From Wurfbainia villosa (taxonomy: Eukaryota; Streptophyta; Magnoliopsida; Zingiberales; Zingiberaceae), in NCBI GenBank assembly GCA_025175895.1, contig CM045988.1:12615647-12679646 (forward strand): a DNA stretch of 64,000 nt. The letters are read 5' to 3'. A program made the translations under genes and the position numbers. Under the pieces are notes generated by a model that saw only the letters and a list, made by a program, of their open reading frames with translations, did no database searches and was not told where the DNA came from. This document shows, piece after piece, positions 1-11,037 of this stretch; positions within the stretch are counted from its first letter, which is position 1, and each line of letters starts with the position of its first letter.

Positions 1-2
1 AG

Positions 3-1574
3 CCTACCAGTTATGAAGAAGTGCTGACAAGTTCAGAAAGGGATAAGTGGCTTGAAGCCATGAAGTCGGAAATGGATTACATGTATGAAAACCAAGTTTG
101 GAACTTGGTTGACCCACCTGAAGGCATCAAGCCTATAGGGTGCAAGTGGGTTTTCAAGAAGAAAACCGACATGGATGGTAATGTGATTACCTATAAAGCT
201 AGATTAGTGGCGAAAGGATATCGTCAAAAACAAGGTGTTGATTATGACGAAACCTATTCGCCTGTAGCTATGCTTAAATCCATTCGGATGCTCCTGGCCA
301 TAGCGGCTCATTATGATTATGAGATATGGCAGATGGATGTGAAAACAACTTTCCTTAATGGAAATCTGCTCGAGGACGTGTATATGATACAGCCTGAGGG
401 TTTCACATCGGTTGATAAAACCAAGGTATGCAAATTTTGACGGTCCATATATGGATTGAAGCAAGCATCCAGGAGCTGGAATATTCGTTTTGATGAGACA
501 ATCAAAAAGTTTGATTTCTCACAAAATCCAGACGAACCTTGTGTGTACAAGAAGGTTAGTGGGAGTGCAGTCGTGTTCCTAGTATTGTATGTCGATGATA
601 TATTATTTATAGGAAATGATGTTTCAATCTTACAGTTAGTTAAGGTTTGGTTATCCAAGACATTCTCCATGAAAGACCTGGGAGAAACAACCTACATCCT
701 CGGGATTAAGATCTATAGAGATAGATCGAAACAGTTGCTTGGTCTTTCGTAGTCTACATATATAGACCGAGTGTTAAAGAGGTTTAGCATGTCGGAATCC
801 AAGAAAGGTTTCCTACCCATCAGGCATGGGGTACACCTTTCGAAGTCTATGTGTCCGCGCACAGAAGACGAGAGGATTTGCATGAGTAAGATTTCCTATG
901 CATCCGCAATAGGATCTATCATGTATGCTATGTTATGTACGAGGCCCGATGTATCGTATGCTCTGAGTGTCATGAGCAGATACCAGTCTGATCCAGGAAT
1001 GGATCATTGGGTGGCTGTTAAGACGATCCTTAAGTACTTAAGAAGAACTAAGGATGTGTTCCTAATATATGGAGAAGGGGACATGGTGATACGCGGGTAT
1101 ACGGATGCCAGCTTCCAGACAGACAAGGATGATTCTAGGTCTCAGTCTGGATACGTGTTCACCTTGAATGGGGGCGCAGTGAGTTGGAAAAGTTCCAAAC
1201 AAGACACTGTAGCGGATTCTACCACTGAGGCAGAATACATTGCAGCTTCGGAAGCAGCAAAGGAAGCGGTTTGGATCAAGAAGTTCATTTATGAACTTGG
1301 TGTGATTCCAGCCATTGTTGAAGCAATACTGGTCTACTGCGACAACAATGGAGCAATTGCACAGGCGAAAGAGCCAAGGTCTCATCAACGATCCAAACAT
1401 GTGCTTCGCCGCTATCATCTTATCAGAGAGATCATCAGTAGGAAAGAAATACAAATCGAGAAAATCCCCACTGAAAGGAACTTAGCAGATCCTTTGACTA
1501 AGGCATTACCTCAAAGTAAGTTTGAGGGTCATGTTACTGCTTATGGTATTGGATACCGTAGCGATTGGCATTAG
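3..1574 (+). pseudogene. CopA-1 copia polyprotein fragment (RT-RNase H)
   Basis: C-terminal part of a Ty1-copia pol, which would copy retrotransposon RNA into DNA. The reading frame enters from the left edge. RT motifs in order: KWLEAMKSEMD, GCKWVFKKK, KARLVAKGY, QMDVKTTFLNG, YGLKQASRSWN and the catalytic YVDD (588-599). RNase H follows with GYTDASFQTD, STTEAEYIAASEAAKEAVW, YCDNNGAIAQAKEP and ADPLTKALP, ending at 1574 just before the polypurine tract. Two in-frame nonsense codons break it: TGA at 438-440 and TAG at 750-752. Compared with the sister copy CopA-3 both look like C-to-T changes (CGA to TGA, CAG to TAG). Otherwise the frame is open, so decay is light. Gag, protease and integrase should lie left of the window. 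Confidence 0.93.
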
Positions 1575-1577
1575 GCC

Positions 1578-1588
1578 AAGTGGGAGTC
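1578..1588 (+). other. CopA-1 polypurine tract
   Basis: Purine-rich AAGTGGGAG directly precedes the 3' LTR and follows the RNase H stop by a few bases. It is the plus-strand primer site of reverse transcription. The same tract, reversed, abuts the LTRs at 32570 and 61565. Confidence 0.75.
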
Positions 1589-2784
1589 AGTTAGTAATAT
1601 ATGAGAGATGTCCTAAGGCAATCGCCTTATGTATGAACCATTTATATGATAAATGAAGATTCACTATTTGAGTATATATGGTTTCATGTATTTGATTAGA
1701 TCTTAAACTCATTTACCGAATGTCCACGATACGATTCATAGCATGAGAGAATTTGTGATTGGATCACAACTAGTGAGTATCTCTACATGTGTAATTGTTA
1801 TGTATCAAAATTATCCCTAGTCGATGAATTGATGGATTTGGACACCATTGATTCTGTCGAGACTAGCACAAGTTATACTCCTTGGTGTATCCAAGCAGCT
1901 GATTCTCACTGGCCGGAGACATTGTGATGTCCGGAGTTAATCGTGGATGCTAGTTATGGTAACTAGTTCATTGGAGTGACCAGCCGTAAGACTTTATATG
2001 GTTCTCTGCATATATAGATATGTCAATGAAGTTCTTACTACAGCTTAAGTGTGATGTTCCTCTGACTTGCAGTATTCAAGTCATCTTGATCATAAAAACT
2101 TATGTTTTGACATCTTAAGCAAGCATCTCTGAGGAGATGTGGACCCGGAATGATTGGGTATAAGTCGAAGTGATCGAAGGTGTTTGAATAGCCTATAAAG
2201 GATTTACCACTCCTTGCGAGGAGATGTATACCGATGGCCTCTCGTCGGATTGTTACTAAAGCCTTTTGTCAAAGCATTACATGTTTAGAGTAAGGTACTC
2301 TTCGATACATGTGCAGTAACTAGAATCCGTAGGACGAGGAAATGATACTTGGGCTAGGTGTGACGTAGTCAGCCTAGTGGGGACTGAAACTATAGACCAT
2401 GTCCTGAACCAAGTGGGTATAAGATGAGTGAAGGGAATGGGGCACGATTCATTCGAGCTGCTGAAGGGGTTCAGAAATAGTTCTTGATCAACCGTTGATC
2501 TTTTCGGTTAATTGGGGATCATGATGTACTACTAGGTGCCACTCATGATCGTTCTATAATTAATGGTTAATTATAGACGGCCAACATAAACCAAAAACCT
2601 ATTTGGTCACACGCACAACGAGCGTAATCTGAAGGATTTAAAACGAGCTTGAGAATGAGATTCTCAGACCGAGAGAAACTGGGTTTGGTTGGACCAAACA
2701 TGGAGCGAGCATGAAATCGTTTTAGTCGCAATGGAAGCATGGATGGGCCGTGTCTTATGAAGACATAATGGATGAACCAAAATG

Positions 2785-2910
2785 GTTTGGCTCTAATCCA
2801 ATGGAGGAGAATAAACCAAAGGGTTTGGTTTATTTTAAACGAATGAACCAAAGTTGGTTCGGTTCGTTTTAACTTAAAATAAACCATTATGGTTTGGTTT
2901 ATTTTAACTT
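2785..2910 (+). repeat. Palindrome cluster upstream of CopA LTR TATA box
   Basis: At least four short inverted repeats of AACCAAA facing TTTGGTT (with small loops) lie within about 130 bp. They end about 70 bp before the TATA box. The same cluster recurs in the other family LTRs near 31290-31400, 43945-44070 and 60265-60385. Confidence 0.7.
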
Positions 2911-2976
2911 AAATTAATGGATCGGGTTAACGTGCCTTATGGTTATGATCCAATAACCATTAAGAGAATTAGTTCT

Positions 2977-2985
2977 CTATAAAAT
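2977..2985 (+). promoter_or_regulatory. CopA-1 LTR TATA box
   Basis: CTATAAAAT within TTCTCTATAAAATAGGGC. It is conserved in the other family copies (reverse strand at 31201, 43865 and 60181). Candidate core promoter separating U3 from R; the transcription start was not measured. Confidence 0.6.
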
Positions 2986-3812
2986 AGGGCTTAAGGGTTT
3001 TGTTAAACCCTAATCCAATTCCCTTAACCTAATTGTTGCCGCCCCCCTTCCTCTCCTTGGAGAAGTCGGCGCCAACATCCATTGCCGCTGCCCACACCCT
3101 TGTGCCGCCGTCCAAATTGTTGCCGGCATCCAAGCTTCGGCCGGTGATCCTCCGGCAACTCTCCGGTGATCTCCTTTGGGTTCGACATCAAGGTGAGCTT
3201 CATCCTACCCTTTTTGGCCGGCCCCTACTCCTCCACCAAAGCTGTCCAGTTTTCTGGACAGCTTGTTTCCCTCTCGTTGGAGCGTCGTTTGGACGACGTT
3301 TGGAGCTCCGGTAGCGGTAGCCTTGCCGGGGATTCGATCTCCGGTAATCCTCATAGGTGGAGGACAAAGGATTCGTCAAACGGTTGATGAATACCTCTCC
3401 GGAGAAGCGAGTTTTGAGGACTCATTTTTGGATCCGAATTTGGATTCGGATCGTGATCTTCTCTCGATCACATCGTCTTCAACACGAGGCTAGTAACCCA
3501 TACGAAGACGAGGCTCGTGACTTGGTGAAGTCATCCCGAAGATACTTGGCGTGGATACGGATAGAGACGATTCTAGCGAGGATTGTTCCGGTTGATGTCT
3601 TTCCCGCTACACGTGATACGTAAGGTATACGTAGTTAAAATTCCTTTTATTGCAAAATTTAAATTTACGGTTATGTCTACACATGTTGTACTATGCATGC
3701 GTGTGATGTGTGTGTTGTAATAAATTAGATTTATTATTTTATTCCTTCCACTGTGCACATGTTTGCGAAACATGTTCGAACACACACTTGCCGCGGTGCC
3801 GGAAACCCAACA

Positions 3813-4867
3813 GTTAGGCTTAAGCCTTATTTTAATCTCCACCATCGGTTTTAGGGATTTAATCTCAACCGTCGGATCTAGAGATTTAATCTCAACTGTC
3901 GGATCTAGAGATTTAATCTCAACCGTCAGATCTAGAGTTTTGTTTTCAACCATTGGATCTAGGCTTCATGAGGTTTTAATAGGCTACAATAGGGACCATG
4001 AGGAGGAGTTGGATCTTGGCTACCCAATGGATCAATCCCACATAAAGTCCGATCCATTAATGATAATACATTCCACTAGAGGATTATCATTGATCTACCT
4101 CACCAACCCCTATAAGTCAATATGGGCTCCATATATTATTTGTACATTTATCTCCCCATGTTTAAGATCTCGAATGTCCGTCGATTAATTAATTTACTGA
4201 CAATTAATTAATCAACATCTAACTCCATGAGTAGTACCACTCAACCTTATCATCATGCCGGACCAAGTCCACCTGCAGGGTTTACATGATGAACTTTTAT
4301 GAGCTCCTCAAGGGGACATCATCATCCTAATATATAGGACACGGTTTCCTCCTATAATCAACGACACACCATATAAATAATATCATTTCCCAACTTACCA
4401 AGCCAATTGATTTACTCTATAAATCTCACCCATTGGTAAATCAAAGAAATGAATACTAAGTATATGTGTCCATTATTATATTGGAATTAAGAGCATGTAC
4501 AATATAATATCTGAGGTCCGATTCGATTATGTAGTCAGCAATGAATCGAATTACCTCTAAGTCGGTCCTGCTCAATACACACAAAGTGTACTAATGTGAT
4601 TTTATGGTCAAGACAAATCAATACCAAATCACACTACAACCATACTAATGGTTTGTCCAAAGTCATCTCGGTTGTGAGCCTTTACTTATACTCTACAAGG
4701 AGCTGATAACATGATCTACCGTGTGACACTACACACCATGTTATCTACAATGTAATATATTAGACAATATGTATAACCATAAATATGCAAACAATGATCA
4801 TGTGATTCTTATTTCAAAAATAAAGATGTTCATACAAAAGATAGACTTTTCAGTATACATCCCAACA
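3813..4867 (-). mobile_element. CopG 3' LTR, truncated by CopA-1
   Basis: This segment matches CopG's 5' LTR from 10687 to 11019 plus 22368 to 23087. On the minus strand it starts TGTTGGGATGTATACTG at 4867. About 0.8 kb of the LTR (the part equivalent to 9873-10686) is missing because CopA-1 sits directly against it at 3812/3813. The missing piece should lie left of the window beyond CopA-1. The copy carries the five-unit 27-bp repeat. Confidence 0.88.
3834..3963 (-). repeat. 27-bp tandem repeat, 5 units (CopG 3' LTR)
   Basis: Units of 27 bp start at 3834, 3861, 3888 and 3915, with a degenerate fifth at 3942. Each has the core AATCTCAACCGTCGGATC. The same five units occur in the 5' LTR at 10706-10835, so the array was present when CopG inserted. 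Confidence 0.9.
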
Positions 4868-4882
4868 ATCTCCCACTTATAC
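4868..4882 (-). other. CopG polypurine tract
   Basis: On the minus strand AGTATAAGTGGGAGAT immediately precedes the LTR start TGTTGGG. This fits the plus-strand priming site of a copia element. Confidence 0.7.
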
Positions 4883-4900
4883 TAAAAGACTATGTTGTCC

Positions 4901-6244
4901 TTAAACTACTATACATCTGATTCCCATTCCCTCCACATGCCTATCAAAAGCTCTCGCTAGAAGGGCCTTAGTGAAAGGGTCTGCCAGGTTATCCTGTGAT
5001 GCAATCTTGGCCACAACAACTTCTCCTCGCTTTACGATTTCTCGTATCAGGTGGTTCTTGCGCTCTATGTGTTTACTTGCCTTATGGGCTCGTGGTTCCT
5101 TCGAGTTTGCAACTGCACCACTATTATCACAATAAATTGTGATAGTTCTGGGAAAACCAGGAATCACATCCAAGTCCATCAAGAAGTTCCTGAGCCACAC
5201 AACTTCTTTGGCCGCCTCAGAGGCTGCCACATACTCAGCTTCCATGGTGGAGTCCGCCACACATTTCTGTTTGACACTTCTCCATACAATGGCTCCACCT
5301 CCCAAAGTAAACACAAAACCTAAGGTAGACTTACTATTATCTCTGTCTGATTGGAAGTCGAAATCTGTGTAACCCACAGGGAGTAATTGGTCTGCCTGGT
5401 AAACTAGCATATAATCCCTAGTCCTTCTCAGGTACTTCAATATATGTTTTACCGTAGTCCAATGTCCCTGTCCTGGATTACTCTGATATCTGCTAACCAT
5501 GCCGATGGCAAAGCAAATATCCGATCTCGTACACAGCATAGCATACATGAGGCTTCCTACTGCCGAAGCATAAGGAATCACCTTCATCTCCTCTATCTCC
5601 TCAGATGTTCTAGGACACATCTCCTTAGATAAAGGAACTCTATGCCTGAAAGGTAGAAAACCCTTCTTGGAGTTTTGCATGCTAAAACGAGCCAAAATGG
5701 TGTCTATGTATGAAGCTTGAGATAAGCACAACATCCTTTTCCTGCGATCCCTTATAACCTTGATCCCAAGGATGTGTCCCACTTCTCCCAAGTCCTTCAT
5801 ATCAAACTGTTTGGACAACTATACCCTTACGTCCGATAACACCTTGACATTGTTGCAAATTAACAAAATGTCATCTACGTATAGCACAAGAAATACCACT
5901 ACGTTTCCATCACATCTCTTGTATACACAAGACTCATCCGGACTTTGAATAAATCCATAAGACTGGATTACCTCATCAAAGCGGATGTTCCAAGACCTCG
6001 AAGCTTGCTTCAATCCATAAATGGACCAATTAAGCTTGCACACAAGATGCTCTTTGCCCTTTGCAATGAATCCCTCTGGTTGCTTCAAATAGATGTTTTC
6101 CTCAAGACTTCCATTAAGGAAAGTTGTCTTGACATCCATCTGTCATACCTCATAATCTATATGAGCAGCAATGCATAAGAGAATCCGGATAGACTTAAGC
6201 ATGACTACCGGTGAAAAAGTCTCCTCATAATCGATACTCACTTT
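4901..6244 (-). pseudogene. CopG copia RT-RNase H
   Basis: Reverse transcriptase core and RNase H of a minus-strand Ty1-copia element. RT motifs: QMDVKTTFLNG, YLKQPEGF, YGLKQASRSWN and YVDD (near 5875). A stop follows SDVRV (about 5820). The next open part carries FDMKDLGEVGHILGIKV, YASAVGSLMYAMLCTR and RNase H motifs GYTDFDFQSD, STMEAEYVAASEAAKE, YCDNSGAVANSKEP and LADPFTKALLA. Stops also interrupt the RT N-terminus between 6140 and 6245. The protein is clearly nonfunctional as read, but all domains are recognisable and collinear with the upstream integrase. The product would have acted in cytoplasmic virus-like particles. Confidence 0.92.
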
Positions 6245-7522
6245 CTAAGTATACCCTTTCGCAACAAGCCTTGCTTTGAAGGTCTCAACCTTCCCGTCTA
6301 TTCCTCTCTTTCTTTTGTAGATCCACTTGCAACCAATGGTTTTTACACCATCGGGTGGTTCTACTAGCTCCCAGACCTGATTTGAATCCATAGATTCAAT
6401 CTCAGTATTCATCGCACTTTGCCAAGATACCGTATCTTTATCTTGGATTGCCTCGTCATATGTCCAGGGATCAGGTTCATGTTCGCCAGAGACCAAATCA
6501 GAAGATTCTCCCAAGAACATGAATCTATCAGGTTGTCTCACAACCCTCCCACTACGACGAAGTATCACCTGTGTATCCTCTGTGACACGTGGTGCAGTGA
6601 CTTGTGGTATATCCTCTTGTACCGGTGGTACTGAAGAAGTGACTTCCCCTTTCAATTCCTCCAGAACAATCTTACTCATGGGCTTGTGGTTAATCACATA
6701 GTCTTCCTCTAGAAATCTGGCGTTCGTGCTAACGATCACCCTATGATCTCTAGGGCAATAAAATAAACCTCTTTTCGTTCCTCTAGGATAGCCAACGAAC
6801 ATGCATACTTCTGTACGAGGTTCCAACTTACCAGCATCTGCCTTCAACACATGTGATGGACTCCCCCAAATCCGAATATGTCTCAGACTAGACTTTTGCT
6901 TAGTCCACAATTCTATGGGAGTAGAAGGCACTGATTTAGATGGTACCGAGTTCAGAATATACACTGCCATATCTAGAGCATATCCCCAAAATGAATATGG
7001 CAACTCAGAATAACTCATCATCGCTCTAACCATCTCCATAAGAGTCCTATTCTTTCGCTCTGCTACACCATTCTGCTGGGGTGTGTCAGGTGCAGACAAT
7101 TGGAATTGAATCCCAGCCTCTGATAAGTAATTCCTAAACTCTCCCAAGAGGTACTCACCACCACAATCAGATCTTAGTGTCTCTATACTTTTACCTTGAC
7201 GTTTCTCCACATCAACCTTGAATTCTTTGAACTTGTCAAAGCATTCAGACTTGCGGCGCATCAAGTAAATGTATCCATATCTCGAATAATCGTCTATAAA
7301 GGAGACAAAATATTCAAAACTACCTCTTGCCTGGATAGACATAGGACCACACAAATCAGAATGAACCAACTCTAGCACATCTTTGGCTCTATACCCCTTA
7401 GCCTTAAAAGGCCTCTTGGTCATTTTACCCTCTAAGCAAGATTTGCAGGTTAAGAAATCTTCCACCACTAATGAACCCAGAGGTCCATCAGCTATCAACC
7501 TTTGAATTTTGCTTATGACCAA
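6245..7522 (-). pseudogene. CopG integrase and RT N-terminus
   Basis: Open for 425 codons. Reading from 7522 it has the end of the GAG-pre-integrase zinc region (FLTCKSCLEGKMTKRPF). The integrase catalytic core follows: HSDLCGPM, FIDDYSRYGYIYLM, RSDCGGEYL and QQNGVAERKNRTLMEMV, where D, D and E are the catalytic residues of the DDE fold. Next come KLEPRTEVCMFVGYP and the RT N-terminus (NQVWELVEPPDG, GCKWIYKRKR, KARLVAKGY). It ends at a stop where RT should continue. A frameshift separates it from the gag-protease frame at about 7500. The integrase would insert the cDNA into host DNA. Confidence 0.92.
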
Positions 7523-8855
7523 GTCTTAGATGCCAAAGATATGTTTGGTTCATCTTCGAAGGTTCTTTTCTCATATTGGAATTAGAAGATGAGTTATTAA
7601 CTTCTATTTGCATCGTGGGAACTTTTGGTTTAAGTGTATATAAATTTCCTATCAATGCACTAGAACAGATAATCTCCCTATTCCTTTTTATAACAACTCT
7701 ATCATTAAAAGAAATAGAATATCCATCCATAAACAATTTAGAAACCGAAATCAAATTCTTTCTAAATAATGGTACATAAAGGCAATTCTTAAGAACCAAA
7801 ACTTTATTTTTCTCAAAAGACAAATAAACATCTCCCACTGCAACAGCTGCTACCTTCGTGGCATCGCCTAAATATACGGTAATCTCCCCCTTAGCCAGTT
7901 GTCTAGTTTCCTGGAACCCCTGCAAAGTATTGCAGACATGATCAATGGCTCCCGTATCTACACACCATGTGTCGGTATATAACACCGCTAAACATGTTTC
8001 AACAACTAGACCAAAAGATATACCTTTGTTCTGCTTCCGATTGGGGCAGCTGTTCTTCCAGTGTCCACTCTGCTTACAAGTGAAGCACTTGCCTTTCGAA
8101 TTCTTCACTCCTCCTTGAGTTCCTCCCACCACCTTTGCCCTAGCTTGTTTCTTCTTCTTCTTGCCTTTCGGCTTAGAAGTAGAAACCTTTTGGGCAACCA
8201 TGGCTTGCGCCTGAGCACTCTGATGAAAAAGCCTCTCTATCGCCTGGAGTTCTGTCAGAAGCTCTGCCAACAAATACAACCTCTTGTTCATGTTGTAGTT
8301 CAGGCGAAACTGCACAAAACTCCTAGGTAGAGACTGGAGAATGATATCGACCTGGGTTTTCCCATCGATCTCGGCTCCGAGGACTTTCAGCTCATTCAAA
8401 TGAGCCATCATCTTGAGAACATGATCCCTTACGGATGTTCCCTCGATCATGGTGGTCGTCATCAAGTTCCTCATGGCTTCCTGCCTAGCAGCCCGATTCT
8501 AGTGTCCGAAAAGATATTTGAAATTGAGCATCATGTCATAAGCAGTGGGCATAGCTTGATGCTGATGTTGCAGTACATTTGACATAGATGCCAAAATGTA
8601 ACACCGCGCCATCTCATCGGCCTTAATCCACTTCTTATAACTCTCCTTCTCCTTTTCCCCAGAATCATCTACAGGCTTAGGAGGGCACTCTTCGAGGAGT
8701 ACATATTTGTATTCCTTAGCAGTCAAGACAATGTCAAGATTCCTCTTCCAATCAACATAGTTGGGTCCAGTAAGTTTATTTTCTTTCAGTATCACAGCAA
8801 GTGGGTTGAAAGTCATTTTGAAAGAAAACCTAAGAATCACATAGATCAAAAACAT
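7488..8855 (-). pseudogene. CopG gag, zinc knuckle and protease
   Basis: Gag starts at the ATG near 8816 (MTFNPLAVILKENKLTG) or the upstream ATG at 8855. The capsid region has NYVDWKRNLDIVL, then a TAG stop near 8500 in FGH*NRAARQEAM, most simply a CAG-to-TAG change. The following frame (8474-7488) continues gag (LPRSFVQFRLNYNM), a lysine-rich stretch, a CCHC zinc knuckle (CFTCKQSGHWKNSC) that would bind RNA, and a protease active site WCVDTGAIDHVC. The family usually has DSGA or DTGA there. It ends with the start of the pre-integrase domain (YLWHLRLGH). One stop and one frameshift make it inactive. Confidence 0.9.
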
Positions 8856-9858
8856 TAGATTTCAAAAAATTATTTATTCCTCAAACAATAAAATTTTAAA
8901 ATCAACCAACACCTCAAAACACCAATAATATCGTATGCCACGATAGTGTGGGCGTATACGAATTCTACATTTGTAAGAGGAGGTTTTACCCATTAATTTT
9001 ACTATCTTGTCAACCTAACCTTTTGACAAGTAAAATTAATAGTTGGTTCCTCTTTGGCCCTACAAATAAAAGCAGTGACTCTGATGGGGAGGATACTTAT
9101 ATTTGTATCTAAGTGTTCACATTACTCAGTACCAAGGTAATTATCTCGGGTTATGTGCCTTCCGATGGGGAAGTACACACGCTCCTTAATAATTTCCTAT
9201 AACCATATTTGACCTTGTGATCCGCAAACAAACTCATCCGATGGGGAGGAAGGCACTCAGAGCCGACGCGCAAGTTTGTTTGCATCACATGTCAAATCGT
9301 AATGGAGGCCATGGGAATTTATAAAAATATCTCTCTCCCACTTAGTAATTTAAAATTGAGGAATTTTCTAGCCTACGACATGCTATCAAACAATAAGCAA
9401 TAAATATGAAAAATAAATATTTTCCAACTATTATGGCTTTTGTCTTCAATATGTCTCCCATCGTATCGCCATCTCGTCCACTCCTCCCTATGCCATGTAC
9501 AAGCTATCCGGAGATCCGAGTCGAGAAAAACTATTTTAATTTACATCCATCGATCCTATACTCCACGAGGGACTGTACATGAAATCTAGATCGAAAGTAA
9601 ACTAAAATAAAAGGAGTGGCTAAACAATGTCGTATCTAATTACAGAAATTAAATACTAGCCTCGTCAACCCCAAGGATTCAATAAAATATATAATTACAC
9701 ACATACAATCACATACACACATATGACCATAATAGTTGGATCCTATGCCTGCAATCAAAAAGTTATCCTACGCACATCCTACTATTATCCAGCACATATA
9801 ATATATGAAAAGTGCATAAAAGTAACCGAATCCTAAACACACAAAACCAGAAACTGTG
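8856..9858 (-). other. CopG untranslated leader
   Basis: About 1 kb between the primer-binding site and gag. No coding pattern is seen. It is AT-rich, with scattered repeats of GATGGGGA(A/G)G near 9087, 9170 and 9239. I see no RNA gene in it. Confidence 0.6.
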
Positions 9859-9870
9859 GCTCTGAAACCA
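9859..9870 (-). other. CopG primer-binding site
   Basis: Minus-strand TGGTTTCAGAGC, two bases from the LTR end. It is the initiator tRNA-Met site TGGTATCAGAGC with one mismatch. Confidence 0.8.
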
Positions 9871-10680
9871 CTTGAAAGTAGGAAACTTCGCTTCCCACTT
9901 CAACTCGGTCTCTTGTTCATGGTGATCCCTTCTACGTCCCCGGATAAAAAAAATTTATCCTTGACAAGAGGGATTACCCAAGCTCCCATTTCATCGTCGT
10001 GCTATTCGATTAGAGTGGTCACTTGAACAAACTTGTTGTTCAAGCAACCAACCTCTATTCTACGATTAGCCGCGGAATAGACGATGTATGGATCACCGAC
10101 ATTTGTGTTTGTATTCGGGGTCCAAGTTAATTTAACCACAAAAAAGAATATACAACATGTATATGATTGAAAAACAATTATAGACATGTTACAAAAGAAT
10201 ATAAACAAGTGTTATACCTCTCGATCTTCTATTGTATGTCCTTCCTCCTTTTGGATGTCGTGTGGGCGACGATCTTCCAAAAGTAGAAGCCTCCTAGATC
10301 ACGATCTTCCTTTCCTTGCTCACTCTGAACAAGAGGAAGTATAGAAACAAAACTCTTCTCCTTCCTTTAGCCAACCACCAAGCACCAACCTTGATGCTTG
10401 CCGCCGGCCAACAAGAAGAAGAGATGAGGAAGTAGGCACCGGCCAAGAGCTCAAAGGAATTACCCTAACCCTTATTTCCACCGGCCAAGAAGAAGAGAAA
10501 GAAGAGCTTGAACGCCAGCCAAGGAGAGGAGAAGCAAGTCTTGGGCGCCGGCCAACAAGAAGAAGAAGAGAAAGGAAATATTTTCCTTAACTGTGGCCGC
10601 CCAAGCCTCCAAGCCCTAGCCGCCCAAACCCTAATCCCTTCTTCCTCTAATTCTTCTTGCCACCCACCCTAATCCCTCCT

Positions 10681-10690
10681 TTTATAGAGG
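10681..10690 (-). promoter_or_regulatory. CopG LTR TATA box
   Basis: Minus-strand CTCTATAAAAGGAGGG. It lies about 16 bp downstream (in transcription sense) of the five-unit 27-bp repeat and about 1.05 kb from the LTR start, which gives a plausible U3/R border. Confidence 0.6.
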
Positions 10691-10705
10691 CTTAAGCCTT
10701 GTTTT

Positions 10706-10835
10706 AATCTCCACCATCGGTTCTAGGGATTTAATCTCAACCGTCAGATCTATAGATTTAATCTCAACCGTCGGATCTAGAGATTTAATCTCAATCGTCG
10801 GATCTAGAGTTTTGTTTTCAACCATTGGATCTAGG
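10706..10835 (-). repeat. 27-bp tandem repeat, 5 units (CopG 5' LTR)
   Basis: Second copy of the array at 3834-3963, with units starting at 10706, 10733, 10760, 10787 and 10814. It stands directly upstream of the LTR TATA box. Confidence 0.9.
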
Positions 10836-11016
10836 CTTCATGAGGTTTTAATAGGTTGCAATAGGGACCATGAGGAGGAGTTGGATCTTGGCCACCCAAT
10901 GGATCAAGCTCACATAAAGTCCGATCCATTAATGATAATCCATTCTACTAGAGGATTATCATTGATCTACCTTACCAACCCCCATAAGTCAATATAGGCT
11001 CCATATATTATTTGTA

Positions 11017-11019
11017 CAT
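11017..11019. other. CACTA target-site duplication, left
   Basis: CAT, matched by CAT at 22365-22367. The uninterrupted CopG 3' LTR near 4140 reads TTTGTACATTTATCTC, with a single CAT, which confirms a 3-bp duplication as expected for CACTA elements. Confidence 0.95.
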
Positions 11020-11033
11020 CACTACAACAAAAA
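11020..11033 (+). repeat. CACTA left terminal inverted repeat
   Basis: CACTACAACAAAAA, identical to the reverse complement of 22351-22364. Confidence 0.95.
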
Positions 11034-11037
11034 TGCT

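Larger units (their letters stand above)
1589..3812 (+). mobile_element. CopA-1 3' LTR (about 2.2 kb)
   Basis: Boundaries come from comparison with the LTRs at 30367-32569 and 59366-61564 (both minus). The family LTR starts TGTTAGTAATATATGAG and ends GGAAACCCAACA. Here the first base is altered, so it begins AGTTAGTAATATATGAG. It holds a TATA box near 2977, AACCAAA/TTTGGTT hairpins just upstream of it and a leader of short GC-rich stretches. Short open frames inside the LTR (for example 3033-3493) are not conserved as proteins and are not called. Confidence 0.88.
9873..11019 (-). mobile_element. CopG 5' LTR, left part (split by CACTA)
   Basis: In plus orientation it begins TGAAAGTAGG next to the primer-binding site and runs to TTTGTACAT, where the CACTA element interrupts it. 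The remainder is at 22368-23087. The rejoined LTR would be about 1.87 kb. It contains the 27-bp tandem repeat (10706-10835), a minus-strand TATA box near 10684 and a purine-rich leader with AAGAAGAAG runs (10400-10600). Confidence 0.88.

Noticed and set aside
3033..3623. Overlapping plus-strand frames in the CopA-1 LTR (and equivalents near 30826-31174, 43646-43879 and 59616-60081)
   Set aside because: They differ in frame and length between LTR copies, and none keeps a conserved protein. They are LTR leader sequence.
3834..3963. CRISPR-like spaced repeats (also at 28557-28688 and 47316-47520)
   Set aside because: Units are directly tandem without unique spacers, inside plant LTRs or spacer DNA; no cas genes. 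They are minisatellites.
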